From NCBI GenBank assembly GCA_049323615.1, contig JBMOPD010000035.1:1-64000 (forward strand): a stretch of 64,000 bases of DNA, given 5' to 3'. Shown in pieces: positions 24,801 to 32,020 of this stretch (positions are counted from its first letter, which is position 1; every line of letters begins with the position of its first letter). The position numbers and the translations under genes are program-made. This DNA comes from JBMOPD01 sp049323615. Lineage in GTDB: Bacteria > Bacillota > Desulfotomaculia > Desulfotomaculales > Desulfocucumaceae. The notes beneath the pieces are model-generated. The model had not been told where the DNA came from and searched no databases. It saw nothing but the letters and a program-made list of their open reading frames with translations.

Positions 24801-26281
24801 ACCGCCACGATGACGGTTTCGGCTTCCACCCGGAACTGGCTGCCCTCCACCGGCACCGGTGCCTTTCGCCCGCTGGCGTCCGGTTCGCCCAGCCGGTTTT
24901 CGATCAGTTCAATGCCGGCAACCTGCCCGTTTTCCCCCAGGAAAGCCACCGGGCTGACCAGCATGCGGAAGATAACGCCCTCTTCCCGGGCCTCGGCAAT
25001 TTCCTCCCCGGCAGCGGTGATTTCTTCAAATGTGCGCCGGTAGTACACGGTGACTTCTTTTGCCCCGCTCCTCAGGGCGGTCCTGGCGGCGTCCATGGCG
25101 GTGTTGCCCCCGCCGATTACGGCCACCCGCTCTCCCACGGGGATTTTTTCGCCGCTGTTTACTCTGGCCAGGTAGTCTACGCCCACCAGCACATTTTTGA
25201 GATTCTCTCCCGGAATGTTCAGGGCCAGTCCCTGCTGGGCCCCGATGGCCAAAAAGACGGCCCGGTAGCCCTGCCCCATGAGGTCCTCGACGGTGAGTCC
25301 GGGACCCAGGGGGGTGCTGGTCTTTATTTCAACGCCCATCCTCTGCAGTAATTCAATTTCCAGTGCCACTATTTTTTTGGGCAGCCTGTATTCCGGAATG
25401 CCGTAGGTCAGCATGCCCCCGGCCCTCTCCCGGGCCTCGAAGATGGTCACAGAATATCCCTTTAAAGCAAGCTGGTAGGCCGCCGACAGCCCCGCCGGGC
25501 CGGAACCCACCACCGCCACTTTGATTCCTTTATCCCCGCCGGCCTGGGGCAGCGGGATCTGATCGGGGTTTGCATAAACAATATCGGCAGCTGTCCTTTT
25601 CAGGGCGCGGATATTCACCGGCGCATCCAGTTTTCCGCGGTGGCAGGCCGCTTCGCAGGGATGGGTGCACACCCGGCCGCATATTCCCGGCAGCGGGTTG
25701 TCCCGGTATATGGTCTGCCAGGCCTCGGTATATTTTCCCTGCTTGATTAACTGGACATAACCCTGTACGTTTATTCCGGCCGGGCAGGCGTCACGGCAGG
25801 GAGGCGTCCCCCGCCGGTCGATGGCGTAGGCGGTGGGCATGGCCTGGGGGTACAGTTTGTATGCCGCCTTGCGGCCGCCCAGGCAGGCGTCAAACTCGTT
25901 GGCCACCTCCACCGGGCATACCCGGGCGCATTCGCCGCACCCGGTGCATTTCTCCAGGTCCACATACCTGGCCTTTTTTTTCACTTTAACAGTAAAATTA
26001 CCGGGTTTTCCATCGACGCTTTCCACCTGTGCCCCGGTAATTATGTCAATATTCAGGTGTCTGCCCACGTCAACCAGCTTGGGCGATACGATGCACATGG
26101 CGCAGTCATTGGTGGGGAAGGTTTTATCCAACCGCGACATAAGGCCGCCGATGGCCGCCTTCTCCTCCACTATGTAAACCTTGAGGCCTGATTCAGCCAG
26201 GTCCAGGGCCGACTGCATGCCGCTGATTCCCCCTCCGACTATGCATACGGCCCCCTTCTTGGGAGTATTGTCTCCAGCCAC
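21842..26281 (-). CDS. HdrA with an inserted GltD/NfnB-like NAD(P)H oxidoreductase domain
   Basis: A 1479-residue fusion. Residues 1-156 are the HdrA start (FAD motif VGGGISG at 16-22, NDCAMC at C60/C63, ferredoxin site CTGCGECARVC at 112-122). From about 157 to 630 a complete glutamate-synthase-small-subunit-like module is inserted. It has N-terminal cysteines PPCRDACPAG and CGRVCTHPCEAAC, an FAD motif VVGSGPAGLSAA, an NAD(P) motif VIGGGNTAMDAART and a C-terminal GGDAVTGPATVIDAI. HdrA then resumes with CLNCAVCSQCGECVKVC and the two usual halves, ending in CGGCGVCVKAC and CQGCGACVVACP. The insert should let this HdrA exchange electrons directly with NAD(P)H. GTG start; first gene of the cluster. 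Confidence 0.9.
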   Translation of the reverse strand: MAGDNTPKKGAVCIVGGGISGMQSALDLAESGLKVYIVEEKAAIGGLMSRLDKTFPTNDCAMCIVSPKLVDVGRHLNIDIITGAQVESVDGKPGNFTVKVKKKARYVDLEKCTGCGECARVCPVEVANEFDACLGGRKAAYKLYPQAMPTAYAIDRRGTPPCRDACPAGINVQGYVQLIKQGKYTEAWQTIYRDNPLPGICGRVCTHPCEAACHRGKLDAPVNIRALKRTAADIVYANPDQIPLPQAGGDKGIKVAVVGSGPAGLSAAYQLALKGYSVTIFEARERAGGMLTYGIPEYRLPKKIVALEIELLQRMGVEIKTSTPLGPGLTVEDLMGQGYRAVFLAIGAQQGLALNIPGENLKNVLVGVDYLARVNSGEKIPVGERVAVIGGGNTAMDAARTALRSGAKEVTVYYRRTFEEITAAGEEIAEAREEGVIFRMLVSPVAFLGENGQVAGIELIENRLGEPDASGRKAPVPVEGSQFRVEAETVIVAVGQAPDKVEGLSITLGRGNRITVDSQTLATGVPGVFAGGDAVTGPATVIDAIGAGKRAAASIDSYLTGGELPAESADGHTDPAGKVADFPENRPCCRDQRHEPAQEDVSERVNDFREVVAALSAGEASAEAERCLNCAVCSQCGECVKVCLPGAIDHNMRDEAIALEVGAVLLSPGGETYDPSALEYFGYKENPNVVTSIEFERILSASGPYQGHLVRPSDGREPGRIAWIQCVGSRNERIERGYCSSVCCMYAIKEAVIAKEHSSEELDTTIFLMDMRSYGKDFERYYQRARDEHGVKFVHSRIYEVVGKQDGSGNLLIRYAADDGAAVTEEFGLVVLSVGLRTSQSAGRLAKALDVEVDRYGFCKSEEYSPGLTSRQGIYAGGVFAGPKDIPETVVEASAAAGHISRLLSESRGTCTRKKEYPPERDVRREKPRVGVFVCNCGINIASVVNVPQVAKYAAKLPFVAHTDSFLFTCSQDSIEKIKKAIEENRLNRVVVASCTPRTHAPLFQSALREAGLNPYLYEHVNIREHSSWVHRERPREATEKAGDLVRMAVAKACLLKPVAPSYVDVNPAALVVGGGVAGLTASLSLAEQGFKVYLAEKTGQLGGRVRNMRYSLGGNDPGQLVQRLIDTVSGHELIEVITNADIVDFSGYPGNYQTRIEVNGSRRDLDHGVVILATGAREIETDEYLFGRSDRVVTQTRLEEMIHGGQCGGLNTIVMIQCVGSRNEQRPYCSRVCCQEALKNALKIKEINPEANIFILYRDVRSYGLLEEYYTGARRRGIIFIRYEEDDRPRVRLSGNDLEVVVKDHILHIPVAIKPDLLVLSTGIEHGEDNEKLSRIFKVPLDADRFMLEAHMKLRPVDFSAEGMYLCGTAHAPKSVRETVTQANAAAMRAVTLLAKDKLENVPIVAKVNAKKCGGCGVCVKACGYNARRLSERDRVAQVNEVLCQGCGACVVACPSGATQQRGFEKSQMLAALWSFMN

Positions 26282-26604
26282 TCTTACAGCCCCCGATCTA
26301 TGAATAAATTCTGCTGATATTTAACCTTTAAAAATGCTGGCTACAAAAATTATAACATTGCCATTCATATTTTCAAGTATATTAGTAAATAAATTTTCGC
26401 TATGGCTTATTATTTCGAAATACATACTATTTTTATAAATTGCGAAATTATATTTAAATATTTTAGTAATTAAATGTTTTAGTGTTAAAGTTGGTCAAGT
26501 TTTCTTATTTTAATAAAAAACGACACAATTTTTCATTTTTTATGATTTTTTTGTAGGTAATTCTTGCCGCACATAGAATATCTAGTTAACTCAGGAGTGA
26601 TTTT
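26282..26604. other. AT-rich divergent promoter region
   Basis: This 323-bp noncoding segment separates the HdrA-GltD fusion (minus) from the diguanylate cyclase gene (plus). It is very AT-rich compared with its surroundings and must carry both promoters. It contains the palindrome ATTTCGAAAT near 26412-26421 and a similar TTGCGAAAT near 26440, which could be a regulator site. No ORF or riboswitch is evident. Confidence 0.45.
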
Positions 26605-28305
26605 ATGAATATAAACAGAAAAATCTTCGCTGTTCTCTTTGTTTCCTTCGCCGCCATGCTGTCAGTGAGCCTTTTTTATGCCCTGCCGCGGTTTAAAAAT
26701 TTTTTCGTCAATATCATTGACTCCGGCCAGTGGCCCCAGGGCGCCGGCCCAATCCTCGCCCGCCTGCAAATGGAATACTTAACAGTTGCCATTATCCTGG
26801 TCTTTCTGGCCATTCTTCTGCTGGCCCTTGCCGTTTATTACACGGGCCTGCTGTTAAGGCCGGTGAACGATTTTATCAGAAAAATGAACAGGCAGTTTTC
26901 GGCCGTCAGCGAGGGCGGACTGGAGGAGGTTTCGGCCCGGATTGATTCTCTCTGCAGTAATGCCGGCATTTTAGACGTTGTACCCATAGGCGTCATGCTG
27001 GTGGACCGGAACGGAATAATCAGGTTTTTCAACCGGGAAGCCGGTGAAATAACCGAACAGGACCCTTCCGCCATAACCGGCAGGCCGATGCTGCAGTTTT
27101 TCCCGAACAATTATTACAACTACACAGTAGAAGTAATTAATTCGGGCAGGGAATACCTGGGGCTGAGAAACATCATCAAGGTGGGCGCCTTTTTCAAGGA
27201 GCTCCTTTTCAGCATCAGCCCCATATTCAGCGACGGCTATATTTCCGGGGCGGTGGCCGTTTTCCAGGACGTTACCCCGCAGCGCCAGATGATCGAGGTC
27301 CAGGCCGCCTACACCCTGGCCAGGGACCTGGCCTCCCAGAAGGACCTCAACAGCACGGTCCAGGTAATCGCCAGGGCGGCGGCCGAAATGGTGGAAATAG
27401 AATTTTCGGCCATTTTCCTGGCCGACCAGGACGGCAGGCTGACCATCCGCTCGGCCCACGGGATACCCGGGGAGATTGTGGAAAGCTACAACGCCTCTCC
27501 TTATACCCTGGACAGCCCTGAAGTTACCGACCTGTACCGGAACAAAGTGCCGCTGCTGCACGGGGATATCAGAAACAAGCAGAGCGTCAAGCCCCACCTG
27601 ATAATGCCCGGGATAAATTCCTTTTACTCTTTTCCCGTGCTTTATGAAGACCAGATTATCGGCTTTCTAAACCTGTACAGCAGGGAAAAAAACAAACTCT
27701 CCAGGGATATGATTTATCTCATCCAGGCTCTGTCGGGACAGGTAAATACCGCCATCACAAACTTCTACGAGTTTCAGAAGATGCGCACCATGGCTTCGGT
27801 GGACGGGCTGACCGGGCTCTTCAACAAGAAGTATTTTCTTGAGACCATCGGCGACCTGCTGTCGGATGCGGCAAACGCCGGATCACCCCTCGCCCTGGCC
27901 ATGATAGACATAGATCACTTTAAAAAAGTCAACGACACTTACGGCCACCAGGCCGGTGACCTCCTATTGAAAGAGGTGGCCCGCCTGATATCCCGGTCGG
28001 TGCGGGAAAACGACTTTGTATGCCGCTACGGCGGCGAGGAGTTCTCGGTCATCATGCCGGCCACAGCCAAAACCGCCGCCATGGAAGTGGCCGACAGAAT
28101 CAGATCCAGGATTGAAGGCACACTCTTCTCCTGTGCTGAAAGGGAACCGCTGAGCATTACCGTGTCCGCCGGCGTGGCCTGCTTTCCCGAAGACGCCGCA
28201 AACACTGATGACCTGATTTTGTTCAGCGATACTGCGCTTTACACCGCCAAGAGATCCGGGCGGAACAGGGTGGTAGGCTACGACCCGGGGCAGAGAATGT
28301 CCTGA
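26605..28305 (+). CDS. membrane-bound diguanylate cyclase with PAS, GAF and GGDEF domains
   Basis: A 566-residue signalling protein predicted to make cyclic di-GMP. Two membrane helices (about residues 5-28 and 55-80) flank a short extracytoplasmic segment. A PAS-like domain (about 120-230, with GVMLVDRNGIIRFFNREA), a GAF domain (about 245-395, with FSAIFLADQDGRLTIRSAHG) and a C-terminal GGDEF domain (about 400-560) follow. The active-site motif GGEEF is intact at 476-480, and an RxxD inhibitory site (REND, 467-470) lies five residues before it, so product feedback is expected. There is no EAL domain. AGGAG precedes the ATG. The signal sensed is unknown; its position opposite an Hdr cluster suggests a redox cue. 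Confidence 0.92.
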   Translation: MNINRKIFAVLFVSFAAMLSVSLFYALPRFKNFFVNIIDSGQWPQGAGPILARLQMEYLTVAIILVFLAILLLALAVYYTGLLLRPVNDFIRKMNRQFSAVSEGGLEEVSARIDSLCSNAGILDVVPIGVMLVDRNGIIRFFNREAGEITEQDPSAITGRPMLQFFPNNYYNYTVEVINSGREYLGLRNIIKVGAFFKELLFSISPIFSDGYISGAVAVFQDVTPQRQMIEVQAAYTLARDLASQKDLNSTVQVIARAAAEMVEIEFSAIFLADQDGRLTIRSAHGIPGEIVESYNASPYTLDSPEVTDLYRNKVPLLHGDIRNKQSVKPHLIMPGINSFYSFPVLYEDQIIGFLNLYSREKNKLSRDMIYLIQALSGQVNTAITNFYEFQKMRTMASVDGLTGLFNKKYFLETIGDLLSDAANAGSPLALAMIDIDHFKKVNDTYGHQAGDLLLKEVARLISRSVRENDFVCRYGGEEFSVIMPATAKTAAMEVADRIRSRIEGTLFSCAEREPLSITVSAGVACFPEDAANTDDLILFSDTALYTAKRSGRNRVVGYDPGQRMS

Positions 28306-28328
28306 CCCCATAAATTCATCTTCCCGGC

Positions 28329-29126
28329 CTAACTTTTCACCAATGCCTGGTCAAGCAGTTCGTGAACAAATACGATTCGCGCATCAAGATCATAGTGTTC
28401 GGCAATTTTTTGCAGCTGGTCGTAGCAGTTAAGGCAGGCCGTGGCCACCACCCTGGCGCCGGTTTCCCTGATCTGTTCGGCCTTTAACTTGCCCATGGCC
28501 AGGCGCAGGCTGTCGTACTCCTCCGAAAACAGCGCCCCTCCGCTGCTCCCGCAGCAGTAATTGTACTGCCTGCCCGGGGTCATTTCCCTGAAGTCGGCGC
28601 ACACCCTGCTTAATATGTACCTCGGCTCGTCAACTACGCCCTCTTTTCGCCCCAGGTTGCAGGGGTCGTGATAGGTTACCGGTTCGGGGTTGCGCCCCGG
28701 GTCCACCTTGACCAGCCCCTCTTTAAGCCACCGCTGAATTTGGATCATCTGGCTTTTAGCCCCTCCAAAGGCCCGGCACTGAAGCATCAGGTCCCCCGGC
28801 GGCTTAATTCCAAACCTGCCCCTGATGGCCTGGACAATTTCGGCCATGTTCACCCTGTTTGGACAGTCTATGGTGCAGCGCTCGCAGATGGTGCAAAGCC
28901 ATATAAAGGAGGAGCTTAAAACGTCTTCCCGCAGCCCCAGGGCAATCTGGCGCATGAACTTGCGCGGGTCGATATCGCTGCGCAGGCCGGAAAAGGCGCA
29001 GCCCGCCGTGCATGTACCGCAAAAGTAACAGGACTGAAAGTTGCTTTCCCCTATTTTTTTAATGATTTCCTTTTTAAATTGAAAGTCCGGCTCAGCGGGC
29101 ACATCAGAGTTATACACCAGGGCCAA
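28329..29126 (-). CDS. HdrC/HdrB-like Fe-S protein with a single CCG domain
   Basis: A 265-residue soluble protein. The N-terminal half is HdrC-like, with CYFCGTCTAGC (about 33-43) and CTICERCTIDCP (about 82-93), which should bind two [4Fe-4S] clusters. The C-terminal half holds one CCG domain: DPCNLGRKEG, YNYCCGSSGGALF, CLNCYDQL. HdrB and HdrD have two CCG domains, so this is a short form similar in layout to the longer protein at 43701-44939. TTG start behind GGAGGT. It ends 24 bp from the convergent diguanylate cyclase gene and has no immediate Hdr partner. Substrate unknown. Confidence 0.85.
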   Translation of the reverse strand: MALVYNSDVPAEPDFQFKKEIIKKIGESNFQSCYFCGTCTAGCAFSGLRSDIDPRKFMRQIALGLREDVLSSSFIWLCTICERCTIDCPNRVNMAEIVQAIRGRFGIKPPGDLMLQCRAFGGAKSQMIQIQRWLKEGLVKVDPGRNPEPVTYHDPCNLGRKEGVVDEPRYILSRVCADFREMTPGRQYNYCCGSSGGALFSEEYDSLRLAMGKLKAEQIRETGARVVATACLNCYDQLQKIAEHYDLDARIVFVHELLDQALVKS

Positions 29127-29476
29127 GCATTACACCTCCATCAACTGTCTGATAATGTTGAATCTCCTTTATAAACACAAAAAATACCTTTTCAGATTAT
29201 TCTTATTTTAGCAGATAATCATACCTAATTAAATACTTTAATTTAGAAAAATATATTATTTCTATGAAGGGTGAAAACACCCTATTTTAGTTTGTATGAG
29301 AAAAAAGCAGTTTTTATAACTATTTCATGAATGCCGCGGAAAATTTCACACAACCATCCATATGTTTTCTATAGTATAGATTTAGTGAAAAAAAGCATTA
29401 GTAATTTCATTTTTTTTATAAATACTTTATAACACAATTAATAAAAATTAATCCCTTCGGACATGAACACAAAAAC
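29127..29476. other. AT-rich intergenic region
   Basis: About 350 bp with no ORF of note. It should contain the promoter of the CCG-domain gene on the minus strand. A small hairpin AGGGTG-AAAA-CACCCT lies at 29268-29283. The rest is A/T runs without recognisable motifs. Confidence 0.4.
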
Positions 29477-29511
29477 GCGGGAGGGAATCAGTTGTTCTGA
29501 TTCCCTCCCGC
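29477..29511 (-). terminator. strong intrinsic terminator of the small gene at 29542
   Basis: A perfect 15-bp stem (GCGGGAGGGAATCAG and its complement) encloses a 5-nt loop. On the minus strand it is followed by GTTTTTGTG, a usable U tract, and it lies 30 bp after the stop codon of the upstream minus-strand gene. The plus-strand flank is CT-rich and less suitable. Confidence 0.85.
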
Positions 29512-29541
29512 GTTCCCCCTCTCTTTCCCCGGCCGAACGCA

Positions 29542-29784
29542 TCAGTCGTACGACTGCTCCGTAAGGTAGTACCTGCTGAACTTTAGTTTGGCTTCCAGGA
29601 TGGCCCGTAAAATTTCATCAGGGCTGTTTAAGGAGGTGTTGCCCACAATCACCGCTTCCCTTTCCCCGGGTTCAAATTCAACCAGCTCAATACCCCTAAT
29701 CTCCATGATTAGTTTCCTGGCCTCATCGGAAGTAAGCCTGCCCAAACTGAGCCCCTGCAGGTTTATCTTCACCTGCCGGCACAT
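29542..29784 (-). CDS. small conserved-looking protein, unknown function
   Basis: An 80-residue acidic protein. I start at ATG 29784 (MCRQVKINLQGLSLGRL), which follows GGGGAGGGG at good spacing. The frame continues upstream to 29823 without a better site. The pattern of alternating hydrophobic residues (KLIMEIRGIELVEFEPGEREAVIVGNT) suggests a small alpha/beta domain. No signal peptide, no membrane helix and only one Cys. It has its own strong terminator, so it is expressed as a single-gene unit. No family recognised. Confidence 0.6.
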   Translation of the reverse strand: MCRQVKINLQGLSLGRLTSDEARKLIMEIRGIELVEFEPGEREAVIVGNTSLNSPDEILRAILEAKLKFSRYYLTEQSYD

Positions 29785-30483
29785 ACGAACCCCTCCCCCT
29801 GATTTCGAGGTGTTCTCAGCCAAACAATATTCCCGCCATTTTTAAAACCCCGCACTCTCCCCACTCTTACTGCCTGGTGCAGCAGTAAAACATGTTTTAA
29901 TGTACATATGCTCATAAATCAGTATATTTGCTATTCTAACCTGTGTCAATATTTAATAAGGAAGTTTTTCTCCAACAAAATAGCCCATATAAAGACAAGG
30001 TTTTCACCGGGCTGCACACCGGCCGGGAGCAAATATTACCGCATTCCGGCTCTTCAGGTAAGTACTGTTAGATACATGTATACCGGCCTTTGTAAAAAAT
30101 ATATGCAAATTTCGCTAATCATAACAAAAATATAAAATAATAAACCCGATATAGAATCACTTTTCTGAAAATAATGAAATTGTAGCAAGATATCATCAGA
30201 TACTTGACATGCATAGACGTAAATCTTACAATTAATTGAACATACCATGTTTTAAACGCATTTACGCTAATTAACAAGTCAAAGCATAATGGCGATTTAA
30301 TATAGTATAAAATAACATGTTGCAAAATAAAATATTACAAAAATATAACAGATCACAATCTTTTCCATTATTATTTTACTTATGTTTATATTTATCTAGT
30401 TTATAGTTTTTAAATTACCTTCAAATTGTCTCAAGATTATATTAAGTTTTATAATATAACTATAAACTTTTAAGGAGATCCGT
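29785..30483. other. long AT-rich intergenic region before hdrCBA
   Basis: About 700 bp of low-GC DNA without a convincing gene. The short frames seen here have poor starts and no family resemblance. The right end contains the hdrC promoter (listed separately). A GC-rich patch at 30005-30060 stands out from the AT background but has no recognisable structure. The left end must hold the promoter of the small minus-strand gene. Confidence 0.5.
30426..30455 (+). promoter_or_regulatory. sigma-A-type promoter of hdrCBA
   Basis: TTGTCT at 30426-30431 and TATAAT at 30450-30455 are separated by 18 bp, a close match to a vegetative promoter, 28 bp upstream of the hdrC ATG. AAGGAG lies at 30472-30477. 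Confidence 0.7.
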
Positions 30484-31056
30484 ATGAACACATTGTTTGG
30501 CAACCAGTCATTTATTGAGGATGTAAAACTTAAATCCGGCCAGCCCATCGATCTCTGCTTTCAGTGCCAGAAGTGCGCGTCGGGGTGTTCCCTGGCAAGG
30601 TTTACCGATTACACCCCCAACCAGATACTTCGCTTCGTCCAGATGGGCCTGAAAGAAAAGGTTTTAAACAGCTCGATGATCTGGCTCTGCTCCAGCTGCG
30701 AGATTTGCGGCTCAAGATGCCCCAACGGCATAAAAATGGCTGAAGTTATGGACGCCCTGAAGGAGATAGCGATCAGGGAAAAGGTGGTTAAAGAGAAAAA
30801 GGTGCAGCTTTTCAATGACGTTTTCCTCGCTACGGTAAGGTCCAAGGGCAGAATTCACGAGGCTGTCATGATGACCAGGTACAAGATGAAAACCGGCGAT
30901 TTCTTTTCCGACCTGGACCTGGGGTTAAAAATGTTCCTGAAAAGGAAACTCCCCCTGATCGGCAAAAAAATCAGGGACAAAAAGAACCTGGAATTGATTT
31001 TTAAACGGAGCCTCAACATAAGCAAACAAAATTCTTTTGCCAAGTGCTCCGGCTAA
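30484..31056 (+). CDS. hdrC: heterodisulfide reductase subunit C-like (HdrC)
   Basis: A 190-residue electron-transfer subunit with two [4Fe-4S] motifs, CFQCQKCASGC (about 25-35) and CSSCEICGSRCP (about 70-81). The C-terminal MTRYKMKTGDFFSDLDLGLKM-type segment is shared with the HdrC at 16040, so the two are close paralogues. ATG behind AAGGAG with its own promoter. First gene of the plus-strand hdrCBA set, where it should bridge HdrA and HdrB. Confidence 0.94.
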   Translation: MNTLFGNQSFIEDVKLKSGQPIDLCFQCQKCASGCSLARFTDYTPNQILRFVQMGLKEKVLNSSMIWLCSSCEICGSRCPNGIKMAEVMDALKEIAIREKVVKEKKVQLFNDVFLATVRSKGRIHEAVMMTRYKMKTGDFFSDLDLGLKMFLKRKLPLIGKKIRDKKNLELIFKRSLNISKQNSFAKCSG

Positions 31057-31081
31057 TCTGATTTTGGGAGGGGAACTGCCG

Positions 31082-31936
31082 GTGGATCTCTCATATTATC
31101 CCGGATGCTCGCTGGAATCCAGCGCCAGGGAATACAACCTGTCGGCCACGTCTGTGAGCAGGGCCCTGGGGCTCAATCTCATCGAAATAGAAGACTGGAT
31201 ATGCTGCGGGGCCACTTCGGCCCACAGCACCAGCCAGATGCTGGCCCACGCCCTGCCGGCGAAAAACATCGCCCTGGCCCAGGAAGCCGGGCGCGACCTG
31301 GTTGTTCCCTGCGCCTCCTGTTATAGCAGGCTCAAGAGGGCCGACCATTTCTTGAGAAACAACCCCGGCACGGGGCGTGAGATCGAGGAGATAGTAAATT
31401 TTAAATATACCGGGCAGGTAAACGTCATGTCCCTGCTGGAGGCCTTTGCCACCAAAGTGGGGGCGGACAAAATCGCCAGGCAGGTGGTCCGGCCCCTGGA
31501 GGGCCTGAAGCTGGTCTGCTATTACGGCTGCCTCCTGGTAAGGCCCAGGGAAATAACCTGCTTTGACAACCCGGAGAATCCCCAGTCACTGGATAAACTG
31601 ATGGTCAGCATCGGCGCCCTGCCGCTGATGTGGTCCTATAAAACGGAATGCTGCGGGGCCAACCTGAGCCTTACGGCCGGCGCCGCGGTTAAAAAAATGG
31701 TTTCCAGGCTGCTGGAAATGGCCGAAGAAGCCGGCGCCCAGGCCATCGTGACGGCCTGCCCCCTGTGCCACATGAATCTTGAAATCCGCCGGGAAAACAA
31801 CAAAAACAGCGTGCCGGCCTTTTACTTCACCGAGTTGATCGGCCTGGCCCTGGGCCTGACGGACAGCAGGAACTGGTTCTCCAGGCATATTGTCGACCCC
31901 TTCCCTCTTCTCCGGTCACTGTCACTGGCCGGGTAA
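31082..31936 (+). CDS. hdrB: heterodisulfide reductase subunit B-like (HdrB)
   Basis: A 284-residue protein with two CCG domains: the N-terminal YYPGCSLESSAREYN, DWICCGATSAH and CASCYSRL; then CYYGCLLVRP, TECCGANLSLTAG and CPLCHMNLEIR. The frame opens at 31037, but GGGAGGGG followed 9 nt later by GTG 31082 and the start of homology (VDLSYYPGCS) make this the likely start, so there is no overlap with hdrC. It is strongly similar in layout to the HdrB at 15213. The disulfide or other acceptor reduced is unknown. Confidence 0.93.
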   Translation: MDLSYYPGCSLESSAREYNLSATSVSRALGLNLIEIEDWICCGATSAHSTSQMLAHALPAKNIALAQEAGRDLVVPCASCYSRLKRADHFLRNNPGTGREIEEIVNFKYTGQVNVMSLLEAFATKVGADKIARQVVRPLEGLKLVCYYGCLLVRPREITCFDNPENPQSLDKLMVSIGALPLMWSYKTECCGANLSLTAGAAVKKMVSRLLEMAEEAGAQAIVTACPLCHMNLEIRRENNKNSVPAFYFTELIGLALGLTDSRNWFSRHIVDPFPLLRSLSLAG

Positions 31937-32020
31937 AGCCCGTACTTTAATTTTACATGCCTCCCCGTACAAATGTATTTCTGAGGCAGCCCGGCATAAT
32001 CAGTTTTGACGGAGGTTTAT

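Noticed and set aside
29908..30325. Short ORFs on both strands in the AT-rich region before hdrC
   Set aside because: No ribosome-binding sites, no domain-like sequence and composition typical of noncoding DNA.
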